NCBI RefSeq assembly: GCF_947500265.1 | Contig: NZ_CANMRN010000003.1 | Span: 372,001-436,000 of the forward strand | Direction: 5' to 3' | From: an uncultured Psychrobacter sp. | Lineage (GTDB): Bacteria > Pseudomonadota > Gammaproteobacteria > Pseudomonadales > Moraxellaceae | Length of the DNA: 64,000 bases | Program-made: the position numbers and the translations under genes | In this document: in pieces, positions 27,952-36,931 of the stretch | Layout of the letters: every line of letters begins with the position of its first letter | Position numbering within the stretch: the stretch's first letter is position 1 | The notes under the pieces: model-generated | The model's database searches: none | What the model saw: the letters and a program-made list of their open reading frames with translations, nothing else | What the model was told of the DNA's origin: nothing

Positions 27952-28473
27952 TCAATCGCTTGATAGTAATGTTAAACCTGTCCAATCGCGACTTTGTGAA
28001 TAGTCACCTATCGACTTGCCCGCGATGGTTAAGTTTGGTGCCAACTCTCGCAGTGGTATTAAGACAAAATTGCGCTCATTTAAGCCAGCGTGCGGTACTG
28101 TTAGTGTTGGATCAGTAATCTGTGTCTCGCCGTATAGCAAAATATCAACATCTAGACTACGTTCACCCCAACGGCGCAAACGTGCTCGCTTAGCCCTGCT
28201 CTCTAACTGCTGACAAAAAGTAAGCAGCTCATAAGGGGCAAATGTTGTCTCAAAACTAGCTACTGCATTAACAAAATCTGGCTGGTCTTGTGGACCCATC
28301 GGTGCTGAAGCGTAAAAAGAAGAGACACTTACTTTACGTACCTGCTCATGTGCTCGCATCATTGCAAGCGCCTGCCGCAAATGATCGGCAGGCGAACCTA
28401 GCTCATTAGCGAGGTTGCTACCCAAGCCCACATAACAGGTAACCCAGTTACTATTATCTGTACTGTTATTCAT
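27952..28473 (-). CDS. folK: HPPK, 2-amino-4-hydroxy-6-hydroxymethyldihydropteridine diphosphokinase
   Basis: A 173-residue kinase that pyrophosphorylates 6-hydroxymethyl-7,8-dihydropterin in folate synthesis. The N-terminal YVGLGSNL, the QPDFVNAVASFET segment, and the RRWGERSLDVDILLYG signature with the two metal-binding aspartates are visible, then VPHAGLNERNFVLIPL. Starts immediately after the pcnB stop (no gap), the conserved pcnB-folK pair of gammaproteobacteria, so the two are probably translationally coupled. Confidence 0.97.
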   Translation of the reverse strand: MNNSTDNSNWVTCYVGLGSNLANELGSPADHLRQALAMMRAHEQVRKVSVSSFYASAPMGPQDQPDFVNAVASFETTFAPYELLTFCQQLESRAKRARLRRWGERSLDVDILLYGETQITDPTLTVPHAGLNERNFVLIPLRELAPNLTIAGKSIGDYSQSRDWTGLTLLSSD

Positions 28474-28474
28474 A

Positions 28475-30706
28475 TTATGCGCTTTCAGTACTAGGCTGAC
28501 GGCGGCGGCGCTTCGATGGTACAGGGCCTTTGTTATCAGTTACTTTTATAGCAGGTATCTGATCGCTCGTATCTTGCTTCGCTTTAGTAGCCTTTGTAGT
28601 AGTTGCTTTCACCGATTTCTTGGCTCTCGCAGGTGCAGCAGTTTTTGTCGCGTCTTTGCTATCTACTGCCTTGCTACCTACTTCCTTTACACTTTCAGTA
28701 TCGCTTTTAGCAGTCGATTCAACTGCAGGCTTAGGCGCTTTTTTCACATACTTTGCCTTTGGCTGTGCTCGATTACTACTGTCCTTCGTGTCACTATTGC
28801 CTTGTACTTCAATGTTGCTCGCACCATCTACAGTAGGTTGACGACGGCGACGCTTATGCGGAATCGGCTCGTTATTCATACTAACTAACGCAGGTGATCT
28901 TGCGATCGAGCGAGCTGGTCTAGCCTGACTAGCTGATGCCTGAGTTTCTGGCTGGTTAGTATTAGACGGCTGAGTGCTACTATCTACGCGCTCAGCTTTA
29001 GCCGCTTGTTTTGGTGCATTTTGATTGGTTGATGCTGACTTTCTTACAGGTGCTTTGCTGCGCTTCGATGTATCATCAGCTGACAGTTGCTTCTGCAATG
29101 GCGGCACAACGTTCTCATGCTCAATAACAAATAACGGCTTAGGTTTTGCCTGTTGACTTGCCGATTGTTTGTTACTAGCAAGAGACAACTGCTGTAGTTG
29201 AGCAAGCTCGTTATTGTCTTGCTCAACTTGCTGTACGTTTTGTCTTCCGTTGTCAGTGCGGCCAGCTTTAGATTGGCTTGCAGCACGGCGACGACGGGCT
29301 GGAATATTTGACGAATCATTTACCATTGATTGCTCATTTCTACCTTTTTCAGGACGGTCATCGGCTTTATTTTGCTTTGTACTGTTCTGATTAGGTGTTG
29401 CGTTATCAGTAGTTTGTGTTTTTGATTCTTGACGATTACGTCCGCGCCCACGTTGCCCTTTTTTATAAGCACCTCGGCGAATATTTTCGTCAAATTCATT
29501 AATCGCCTGCTGCTGCTCTTGTTCAGACAAGGTTTGATACGTCTGCCACCAGTCACCCATATCGTTGGTTGACTCTGATAGCGGATGCTCTGCATCGCCA
29601 CATTGCTCACGCAATAACAAAAAGTCAAAGCCCGCACGGAAACGCGGATGCTCTGATAGCTGAACGATTTGTTTGCTACGCGGGGCTGCAAGTTTCGGCT
29701 GCAATATCCAGATATCACGGATAAATTGCTCAGCAAATTTCGGAATAGCGGTTTTGATACGCTGACGGTCAATGACTTTACCAGCAGCATGCATTTGCGC
29801 TTCGGCAAACGGCATATTGCGTTTCTTGGCTTTTGCTAATTGATGTAGGTAATTTTCCCACAGTAAGGCAGCATAAAAGAACGCAGGGTTGATACTCTTG
29901 CCCGCCGCAATACGCTTATCGGTGTTGATAGCTACCTGATTGACTAAAGCACTTGGCTCAGACGGTGGATAGATAATGAGACTATCAATCGCACCTGATT
30001 CAAACAATAATGGCAATAGGGGTACTAAATAGCCACCAGTAAACATTTTTTGCGTTTCATCATAGAGACGATGCGGTGATATTTGCTCAAGCAGCGCCCA
30101 GTTTCCGTCATTAAATTGCGCGGACAATGCTTCATCAAAATCAAAACCTAACTTGGCTTTGAAACGTAAGGCACGGAGCAAGCGCACAGGATCTTCTTCG
30201 ATACGTACTGGCGCATTGCCCAATAGACGAATGATTCTGTTATCAATATCATCAAGCGCGCCGCAGAAATCATGGACGATGCCTTTGAGCGGTTGATAAT
30301 AAAGCGCATTAATAGAGAAATCGCGACGGGAGAAATCTTGTTGAATATCGCCCCAAACATTGTCGCGTAGAATCATACCGTCTTGATTGGTATTAGCATC
30401 ACTGGTTGGTGGACCACGGAAAGTAGCAACTTCAATCAACTCGCGACCTGAATACACATGCGCTAACTGGAAGCGGCGACCGATAATGCGGCAGCGCTTA
30501 CCAAAGACATCTTTAATCTCATGCGGCTTGGCATCAGTGACGGCATCAAAGTCTTTCGGGCGCAGACCTAATAAAGTATCGCGCACACCACCACCGACGA
30601 TATACGCATCAAACCCAGCACGGGTCAATGTGGCAATCACTTCAGTAATGGAATTGGGTAATTCAGATTTGTTCAGTTCTAACTGCTTGGCGGCACGCTC
30701 GGCCAT
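28475..30706 (-). CDS. pcnB: Poly(A) polymerase I PcnB with long basic C-terminal tail
   Basis: Polymerase that adds poly(A) tails to RNA 3' ends and thereby promotes decay. The nucleotidyltransferase core is clear: AYIVGGGVRDTLLGLRPKDF with catalytic aspartates in KDFDAVTDA, RRDFSINALYY, the RIEEDPVRLLRALRFKAKLGF block and the RNA-binding helical region to about residue 420. E. coli PcnB has about 465 residues; this one has 743. The excess from about residue 430 is low-complexity, Lys/Arg/Gln/Ser/Ala-rich, with recurring RRRR motifs (ARRRRA, HKRRRRQP, and SKRRRRQP near the end). Start has GAGGAG well placed. Confidence 0.95.
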   Translation of the reverse strand: MAERAAKQLELNKSELPNSITEVIATLTRAGFDAYIVGGGVRDTLLGLRPKDFDAVTDAKPHEIKDVFGKRCRIIGRRFQLAHVYSGRELIEVATFRGPPTSDANTNQDGMILRDNVWGDIQQDFSRRDFSINALYYQPLKGIVHDFCGALDDIDNRIIRLLGNAPVRIEEDPVRLLRALRFKAKLGFDFDEALSAQFNDGNWALLEQISPHRLYDETQKMFTGGYLVPLLPLLFESGAIDSLIIYPPSEPSALVNQVAINTDKRIAAGKSINPAFFYAALLWENYLHQLAKAKKRNMPFAEAQMHAAGKVIDRQRIKTAIPKFAEQFIRDIWILQPKLAAPRSKQIVQLSEHPRFRAGFDFLLLREQCGDAEHPLSESTNDMGDWWQTYQTLSEQEQQQAINEFDENIRRGAYKKGQRGRGRNRQESKTQTTDNATPNQNSTKQNKADDRPEKGRNEQSMVNDSSNIPARRRRAASQSKAGRTDNGRQNVQQVEQDNNELAQLQQLSLASNKQSASQQAKPKPLFVIEHENVVPPLQKQLSADDTSKRSKAPVRKSASTNQNAPKQAAKAERVDSSTQPSNTNQPETQASASQARPARSIARSPALVSMNNEPIPHKRRRRQPTVDGASNIEVQGNSDTKDSSNRAQPKAKYVKKAPKPAVESTAKSDTESVKEVGSKAVDSKDATKTAAPARAKKSVKATTTKATKAKQDTSDQIPAIKVTDNKGPVPSKRRRRQPSTESA

Positions 30707-30872
30707 GCATCTACTCCTCGCCGGTATTCTTTAACTACCCCTGAATAACACAGCGTTTATCAGGCGGATGTACCCGCTAGTTTAACAAATTTTGGACCTA
30801 CTGGGGGTGTTATGACATTTACTTACATGCTATTTTGTCAATATTGGGGTTAATTAATGCAAAACACCGCCA

Positions 30873-31247
30873 TTAATCACGCACACTTAAACGTCTTTGA
30901 TTTTTCTCGACTGTTTTTGCACCGATACCTTTCACTTTTGCTAACTCATTCACCGTCTTAAAATCGCCAAACATGTCACGATATAAAATTATCGCCTGCG
31001 CTTTACTGCTGCCGATACCATCTAACGAAACCAGCTCACCTTCATTGGCTCGATTGATATTGATGACTTTCTGCTCACGCGCTTGTGTGATAGCTTTTTC
31101 TTTTGCGATTAAATACTCATAGGCACGCTGAGGGTCGTCAAAACAAGGATCTGCATTGGCGTTATTGAGTGCGACTACAGATAATAGGAGACTAAAAGCT
31201 GTGGTCGTCAGTAAGTTGGCAAATGAAAATTTACGATGAGCGTTCAT
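30873..31247 (-). CDS. comEA: ComEA-like helix-hairpin-helix competence protein
   Basis: A 124-residue exported DNA-binding protein. The signal peptide (about 1-33) ends near NANADP, a short charged helix follows, and then a helix-hairpin-helix pair: INRANEGELVSLDGIGSSKAQ and VNELAKVKGIGAKTVEKNQ. ComEA proteins bind incoming DNA in the periplasm during natural transformation (established). Start chosen at 31247, in frame with a real n-region (MNAHRK); it overlaps the mazG stop by 17 bases, suggesting translational coupling. Confidence 0.9.
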   Translation of the reverse strand: MNAHRKFSFANLLTTTAFSLLLSVVALNNANADPCFDDPQRAYEYLIAKEKAITQAREQKVININRANEGELVSLDGIGSSKAQAIILYRDMFGDFKTVNELAKVKGIGAKTVEKNQRRLSVRD

Positions 31248-32097
31248 GTTGTTTCGCCGCTTCCCACAGTGCATCCATTTCTATTATATCGCTGTCCTCT
31301 AACTGCTTGCCAGCAGCAGCCAATTGCGTTTCAATGTAGCCAAAGCGAGATTTAAACTTGTGCACGCAGGTTAAGGTTGCTGTCTCTGCATCCAAATTTA
31401 ATTTGCGTGCGACATTGACCAGTGCAAACATACAGTCGCCTAATTCTTTTTCAACCTCTCTGATGTTAGCTTTGACCTCAGCTGTAGACTTATCTGTCAG
31501 CTCATGTTTTAGCTCAGCAATCTCTTCGTCTAGCTTATCTACGGCACCTGCAATACCTTCCCAATCAAAACCTAACTTTGACGCTTGCTTTTGTACATCT
31601 TGCGCCTGCATCAAGGCACTGCCCGCCTTAACCTGATCTAAGCGACGCTTTGATTTACCACGTGCCTCGCGTGCCTGCTGTTCCTCGAGCTTGATTTCAT
31701 CCCAGCGTACTTTTACTGCCGCATCATCTTTGAGCGTTTCGGCTTCAAATACATGTGGATGACGGCGAACCAGCTTCTCTTGCAAAGTACTGATAACATC
31801 ACTCATATCAAAGCGCCCTTGCTCCGCATACATCTGACAATGAAACACCACTTGCAGCAGCACATCGCCAAGCTCACCTTTGATGTCTTCATCATCGTCA
31901 CCTTGTACCGCTTCACCTAGCTCGTAAGCCTCTTCGATGGCATACGGAATAAGGCTATGGTTGGTTTGCTTTTTGTCCCACGGACAGTCTGTTCTTAGTC
32001 GTGCCATCAACGCTAACAAATCATCAAGCTGGCCAGTGGCGTCTGGTGTTCCTTGTACTGGTACAGGCACGGTAACTTTATTGTCTGAAATACTCAT
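31231..32097 (-). CDS. mazG: Nucleoside triphosphate pyrophosphohydrolase MazG
   Basis: A 288-residue enzyme hydrolysing NTPs to NMP and pyrophosphate, cleaning nucleotide pools and modulating starvation signalling. The first MazG domain carries CPWDKKQTNHSLIPYAIEE with the metal-binding EExxE-type acidic helix and LGDVLLQVVFHCQM; the second domain (about 165-270) ends with EKELGDCMFALVNVARKL. Length fits E. coli MazG (263) plus a short tail. Overlaps the comEA start; divergent from the phosphomannomutase gene. Confidence 0.95.
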   Translation of the reverse strand: MSISDNKVTVPVPVQGTPDATGQLDDLLALMARLRTDCPWDKKQTNHSLIPYAIEEAYELGEAVQGDDDEDIKGELGDVLLQVVFHCQMYAEQGRFDMSDVISTLQEKLVRRHPHVFEAETLKDDAAVKVRWDEIKLEEQQAREARGKSKRRLDQVKAGSALMQAQDVQKQASKLGFDWEGIAGAVDKLDEEIAELKHELTDKSTAEVKANIREVEKELGDCMFALVNVARKLNLDAETATLTCVHKFKSRFGYIETQLAAAGKQLEDSDIIEMDALWEAAKQHERSS

Positions 32098-32235
32098 AAG
32101 GGCGGCTCTTATCGTTTTATGTGTTGTTTGCTGATTCGTCTAATAGTTAGTGTATCATTGAACACAGCTTGGCTTATAATTGTGCTACTGACGACTTCAT
32201 TTTACCACTGCTCATGCGAGAGGAACTTCATCATT

Positions 32236-33723
32236 ATGTCCACTTCTGCGACCACCAGCTATCAACCAACCGCAAAATTCGACCCTATTACTATCAGCTC
32301 ATTTAAGGCCTATGACATTCGCGGTGAGCTTGGGGTCAATCTCGATGAAGAGATTGCCTACCGTATCGGGCGCGCGTTTGCACAGATCTTATATCAGCGT
32401 TATCAGGCAGCGGCTCAAACCCAAGCCGATGATATAGCAAGTCTAAAACCTGCTATCGTTATTGGTAGTGATATTCGCCACTCTAGTGAGCAGTTAAAGC
32501 AAGCAGCTATCACAGGTATGATGGATGCAGGCGTTGATGTGATTGACTTGGGTATGAGTGGTACTGAAGAAGTGTATTTTGCCACCAGTCAATATCAGGC
32601 GTTAGGTGGTATTGAGGTGACTGCCAGTCATAACCCTATCAACTATAATGGACTAAAATTGGTCAAAGAGTATTCAAAACCAATCAGTGCCGATGATGGT
32701 TTGGCAGAGATTCAAGCACTGGCAGAATCTGGGCAGTTCACTACGGATAATCAATCAGGCAAATTGCAGTTATTGACGGATAAAAGCGCGTACATCGATC
32801 ATGTCATGACTTTTATCAATACTGATAAACTAAAACCACTCAAACTGGTTGTTAATTCAGGCAATGGTAGTGCAGGTCCTGTAGTCGATTTATTAATCGA
32901 TAAATTAGAACAAGCAGATGCACCGATTGAAGTGATTAAATTGCATCATACACCAGATGGTAGTTTCCCTAACGGCATCCCCAACCCAATGATCGAAGCC
33001 AATAGAGTGGCTACCCAGCAAGCCGTTTTGGAAAATAACGCAGATCTTGGCATCGCTTTTGATGGTGACTTTGATCGCTGCTTCCTATTCGATGAACATG
33101 GCGAATTTATTGATGGTAGCTATATCGTCGGCATGCTCGCTCAAGCTTTTTTAAACAAATACCCAAGCGAGTCAATCGTCTATGATCCACGAGTAATTTA
33201 TAATACCGAAGCAGTGATAGAGGAACATAACGGTAGGGCTGTTATTAGTAAATCTGGACACTCATTTATCAAGCAAGTCATGCGTGATTCAGGTGCTGTA
33301 TATGGCGGTGAAATGTCTGCCCATCACTATTTCCGTGACTTCTTCTATTGCGATAGTGGCATGATTCCATGGTTATTGACCATTGAGCTGTTGTCTATCA
33401 CGGGTAAAACCTTATCCGAATTGGTCACAGGCTATATTGCCGCCTATCCTAGCTCAGGCGAATTAAACTTTCGTCTCACAACTCATGATGCACCGGCTAT
33501 CATCAGTGCAATTGAAACCAAATTCAGCAACGAGCAACCAGTTAAATCGACACTCGATGGTTTAAGTCTGAATTTTGGCGAATGGCGCTTCAATTTGCGA
33601 GCATCGAATACCGAACCACTTATCAGATTAAATATCGAAAGTCGCGGCGATCAACCGTTACTAGCTGCTAAAACTCAAGAGATAGAGCAATGGCTAGCAA
33701 CGCAAGGTGCCATACCGGCATAA
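32236..33723 (+). CDS. algC: Phosphomannomutase/phosphoglucomutase
   Basis: A 495-residue alpha-D-phosphohexomutase that interconverts hexose 1- and 6-phosphates, supplying GDP-mannose and UDP-glucose precursors. Signature motifs: KAYDIRGELG at the N-terminus, catalytic serine loop TASHNPINYNGLK, magnesium loop DGDFDRC, sugar loop GGEMSAHHYF and phosphate loop RASNTEPLIRLN. The open frame begins 39 codons earlier, but that part is untypical; the ATG at 32236 has GAGAGGAAC about 10 bases upstream. It faces the galE-galU-pgi-ugd-like group across a shared terminator, recalling the pgm end of Acinetobacter K loci. Confidence 0.93.
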   Translation: MSTSATTSYQPTAKFDPITISSFKAYDIRGELGVNLDEEIAYRIGRAFAQILYQRYQAAAQTQADDIASLKPAIVIGSDIRHSSEQLKQAAITGMMDAGVDVIDLGMSGTEEVYFATSQYQALGGIEVTASHNPINYNGLKLVKEYSKPISADDGLAEIQALAESGQFTTDNQSGKLQLLTDKSAYIDHVMTFINTDKLKPLKLVVNSGNGSAGPVVDLLIDKLEQADAPIEVIKLHHTPDGSFPNGIPNPMIEANRVATQQAVLENNADLGIAFDGDFDRCFLFDEHGEFIDGSYIVGMLAQAFLNKYPSESIVYDPRVIYNTEAVIEEHNGRAVISKSGHSFIKQVMRDSGAVYGGEMSAHHYFRDFFYCDSGMIPWLLTIELLSITGKTLSELVTGYIAAYPSSGELNFRLTTHDAPAIISAIETKFSNEQPVKSTLDGLSLNFGEWRFNLRASNTEPLIRLNIESRGDQPLLAAKTQEIEQWLATQGAIPA

Positions 33724-33762
33724 AGTCATTGACCCAGTAAAAATCATTCTGATTGTCAGTCG

Positions 33763-33799
33763 AAAAAGGCTCGCTAATGAGTATTAGCGAGCCTTTTTT
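33763..33799. terminator. Strong bidirectional terminator
   Basis: A perfect 16-bp stem (AAAAAGGCTCGCTAAT/ATTAGCGAGCCTTTTT) with a GAGT loop, between the mutase gene and the convergent Ugd-like gene. Confidence 0.92.
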
Positions 33800-33825
33800 C
33801 TATACACAAAAAACCTTAAATCAAA

Positions 33826-35211
33826 CTATTTAGTTCGACCAATACCCATATAGTCACCTACTAAGCTATTAATTTGTGAGCGTGTCAGGGCATTTTGCGC
33901 ATCAAATACTGGCATGGCTTGTTGATTGATTTTGCCAATATCTAATTGATCTCTCGGTGACCAACTAACGATGAAAATAGCATGGGTATCGTGAAGATTT
34001 TGATAGGGGCTAGTAATCAGCTCAAGCAATGGTTGTTGTTGATAGATCTCGGCAAGCTCGTGCTGTGCTTTTTCACTATAAACCAGTGTGCGAATATTAT
34101 AAGACCACAGTAATGCTAACAACGGATGGATAGCTGAACCAGCGGTACGTCCTGAACCTGACTTATAACTACCGCCCCAAATCATGACTGTTTTATTATC
34201 AATGAACCCATCAAAATACTGCCAGAATTTACGGAATATCAGCTCTTTTTGATCTTCATTAATATGCACAATAGATTGTAATAGAGGCATATCCAAACTG
34301 TGTGTGCGGCTTGATTGTTGCAATTTAGCCAGCTCAGTGGGCAAAGTATTACCACCGAAGCCCCACCCTGCTTTTAGATAACTGCTACCTACCCGCTCAT
34401 CCAATCCCATAATGCGACTGACTTGACTGATATCGACATTTTGACTATCAGCCAAACGTGACATTTCATTCATAAAGCTCACTCTAGTCGCTAACATCGC
34501 CATGATACTACTGCGAGCAAACTCTATCGTTGCGATATCAGCATGATGAGTAGCTTGTGCATGCTGCATCAAAGGCTTCAATACATTCAATTGCTGACTG
34601 CTACTTGCTGTCTTTTCACCCAGTAGCCATAACGAAGGGTTCAACATCGAGCTATAAGCATCACCGTCTTGTAAGAATACAAATGGCACATAATAGACCC
34701 AAGCACGTTGTAAACGCTGAGCCAAATCAGCTACATGGCCTAATTGCTCAATGCCGCTCATAATCACAGGTAGCGCCTGCTGATGGCTTTGATTAAACGC
34801 GGTAATCCAACTGTCTTCTGTCCATGCTAGCTTGACACTGTCTAAAAACAACCAATAAAGCGTCACCGTACTTTGAACATCAGTTTTGTCATGGCCTACT
34901 GCTTCATAACCTTTTATTAGCATATCGGCACTAGCTGGTAGGGCTTTACTAATAATAACCTGCTGCTGCTCATACATTTGCCATAAGGCTTGCAGATGAT
35001 GCTCAAAACCATACTGTTGTATCTGCTGCGTCAGTAGCGCCTTGTCTGCACAAAGATGCACACACTGACCAAGACTTGCCAGCACCACTGCACTGGTAAT
35101 CGCCTCTATACTGTGACCAATAAGCACACAAACTGTAGAATCAGTTAATTGGTTTGGTTCAGATTCATTATTGTATTTATTCATATGGCTACCATCTAAA
35201 GCCTTTTCCAT
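33826..35211 (-). CDS. Degenerate UDP-glucose/GDP-mannose dehydrogenase-like protein
   Basis: A 461-residue protein with the three-domain layout of UDP-glucose dehydrogenase but lacking key residues. The N-terminal cofactor loop reads VCVLIGHSIEAITS (about 27-40) in place of GxGxxG. The catalytic-cysteine loop, normally GFGGSCFPKD, reads GFGGNTLPTE (about 281-292), so Cys is Thr and Lys is Thr. The EFARSSIMAM helix has Glu where the catalytic Lys is expected. The rest is intact in frame with no stop, so this is a diverged, probably non-catalytic paralogue rather than a fresh pseudogene. It follows pgi by 37 bases; a start at 35184 is also possible. Confidence 0.82.
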   Translation of the reverse strand: MEKALDGSHMNKYNNESEPNQLTDSTVCVLIGHSIEAITSAVVLASLGQCVHLCADKALLTQQIQQYGFEHHLQALWQMYEQQQVIISKALPASADMLIKGYEAVGHDKTDVQSTVTLYWLFLDSVKLAWTEDSWITAFNQSHQQALPVIMSGIEQLGHVADLAQRLQRAWVYYVPFVFLQDGDAYSSMLNPSLWLLGEKTASSSQQLNVLKPLMQHAQATHHADIATIEFARSSIMAMLATRVSFMNEMSRLADSQNVDISQVSRIMGLDERVGSSYLKAGWGFGGNTLPTELAKLQQSSRTHSLDMPLLQSIVHINEDQKELIFRKFWQYFDGFIDNKTVMIWGGSYKSGSGRTAGSAIHPLLALLWSYNIRTLVYSEKAQHELAEIYQQQPLLELITSPYQNLHDTHAIFIVSWSPRDQLDIGKINQQAMPVFDAQNALTRSQINSLVGDYMGIGRTK

Positions 35212-35248
35212 GAGCGTGCTTTCCTATATTATTGACGTATCAATACTA

Positions 35249-36928
35249 CTAAGACAGCTGCTTAATACGCTGTAGTAATTGGTCAGTAGATGTATCGAAT
35301 AGACCTTGAGAGTCTTTCTGGATATGCTGCATAGCATGGTGTACGGACTCTGCCATTTGCTTACCCATCTCGACGCCCCATTGATCAAACGGATTGATAT
35401 CCCAAATGCTGGCCATGACATAGACCTTATGCTCGTAAAGCGCTATCAATGCGCCTAAGCTATGCGGTGTCAGCTCATCAATCAGTAATGTGGTTGACGG
35501 TTGGTTACCACGGTAGTACTTATATTTGTCTGCTTCGGAAACTGTCTGTGGATCGACCAGATCTGTCACAGCAGCATTGCCAAATGCCAATACTCGACTT
35601 TGAGCCAAACAGTTGGCTAAAGACAACTCGTGCTGTTGTTGCAATGAGGAATTTTGCGCCTCATCACCGTAGCGACGTACGCAAGCGATAAAGTCACAGG
35701 AGACCTGCTGCGTGCCTTGATGTAGCAGCTGATAGAATGCATGTTGCGCATTTGAGCCAATTTCACCCCATAGAATTGGACATGTATCATAGTCAATATG
35801 ATCCCCATTCCGAGTAACTGACTTGCCATTACTCTCCATCTCTAGCTGAGTTAAATAACTGGGTAAATATCCCAATCGACCGTCATAAGGCAATACGGTA
35901 TGCGCATTTACTTGTAAAAAAGTACTGTTCCAAACAGCTAGCAAGCCTAACAGTACGGGTAAATTATCAGCAAAATCAGCCTGTGCAAAATGCTCATCCA
36001 TACTATGAGCACCGCTTAATAAAGCCTTAAAGCCATTCATACCGATACGAATAGCAATGGCAAGGCCAATCGCCGACCATAGAGAAAAGCGACCGCCGAC
36101 CCATTCCCAAAGCTGCAACTGATGCTCAAGATGAATTCCCCAAGCACTCATTTTTTCACTATTGGCTGAGATGCCGATAAAGTGTCGACGTAATACACTA
36201 TCCTCTGTACCTGCACGGAGTTTTGCCGTCGCAAGTAGCCAAGATAATGCCGTCTTAGCATTCGATAAAGTGTCAACCGTACCAAAGGATTTGGAAGAAA
36301 TAATAAATAACGTGGTTTCAGGATTTAAATGCTTGAGCAAGTTATCAAGCTGAGTACCGTCCATATTGGAGACAAAATGCACCTCGATACTGGTATCTGC
36401 CCATTCATCAAGCGCTGTAGTTGCCATCAGCGGTCCTAAATCAGAGCCGCCAACCCCAATATTGACAACATCTGTAATTGCCTTGCCAGAAAACCCGCGC
36501 CACGTGCCATTGCGCACGCGCTCTGAGAGGCGTGCTACTTGTGCCAAACTATGATGTACATCAGCGACGATATTTTGTCCATCGACTTGTAATGTCTCTG
36601 TCTCTGGCAATCGTAATGCTGTGTGCAATGCAGCACGCTGCTCGCTGGTATTTACCATCGCCCCTTGTAGTAACGAATCAATACGAGCATCCAGCTCACA
36701 ACTATCGGCTAAGCTCAGTAAGTTAAACAATACTGTCTGATCGATACGCTGCTTACTAAAGTCCATATACAGCGCACCAGCCTGCACACTAAAATGCTTG
36801 GCACGCTTATCATCTTGCGCAAATAGCTGTGCAAGCGACCATGGATGCTTTGCAAGCGTTTGTAGTTGCTGCCAGTATTTAGAATGTCGAGCACTGCTAT
36901 ATGCCTTATCGCCCTTTATCTTATTCAT
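35249..36928 (-). CDS. pgi: Glucose-6-phosphate isomerase
   Basis: A 559-residue cytoplasmic isomerase linking glucose 6-phosphate and fructose 6-phosphate. The phosphosugar signatures are visible: VNIGVGGSDLGPLMATTAL (about 158-175), WVGGRFSLWSAIGLAIAI (about 265-280), the catalytic Glu/His in the GESNGK-like ESNGKSV loop, and the C-terminal QWGVEMGKQMA. Length matches E. coli Pgi (549). It starts four bases after the galU stop, so the two are translated together. Confidence 0.97.
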   Translation of the reverse strand: MNKIKGDKAYSSARHSKYWQQLQTLAKHPWSLAQLFAQDDKRAKHFSVQAGALYMDFSKQRIDQTVLFNLLSLADSCELDARIDSLLQGAMVNTSEQRAALHTALRLPETETLQVDGQNIVADVHHSLAQVARLSERVRNGTWRGFSGKAITDVVNIGVGGSDLGPLMATTALDEWADTSIEVHFVSNMDGTQLDNLLKHLNPETTLFIISSKSFGTVDTLSNAKTALSWLLATAKLRAGTEDSVLRRHFIGISANSEKMSAWGIHLEHQLQLWEWVGGRFSLWSAIGLAIAIRIGMNGFKALLSGAHSMDEHFAQADFADNLPVLLGLLAVWNSTFLQVNAHTVLPYDGRLGYLPSYLTQLEMESNGKSVTRNGDHIDYDTCPILWGEIGSNAQHAFYQLLHQGTQQVSCDFIACVRRYGDEAQNSSLQQQHELSLANCLAQSRVLAFGNAAVTDLVDPQTVSEADKYKYYRGNQPSTTLLIDELTPHSLGALIALYEHKVYVMASIWDINPFDQWGVEMGKQMAESVHHAMQHIQKDSQGLFDTSTDQLLQRIKQLS

Positions 36929-36931
36929 CAG

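Noticed and set aside
33826..35211. Calling the Ugd-like gene a pseudogene
   Set aside because: The frame is complete with no stop or frameshift and both family end domains are present, so a diverged intact gene fits better than a broken one.
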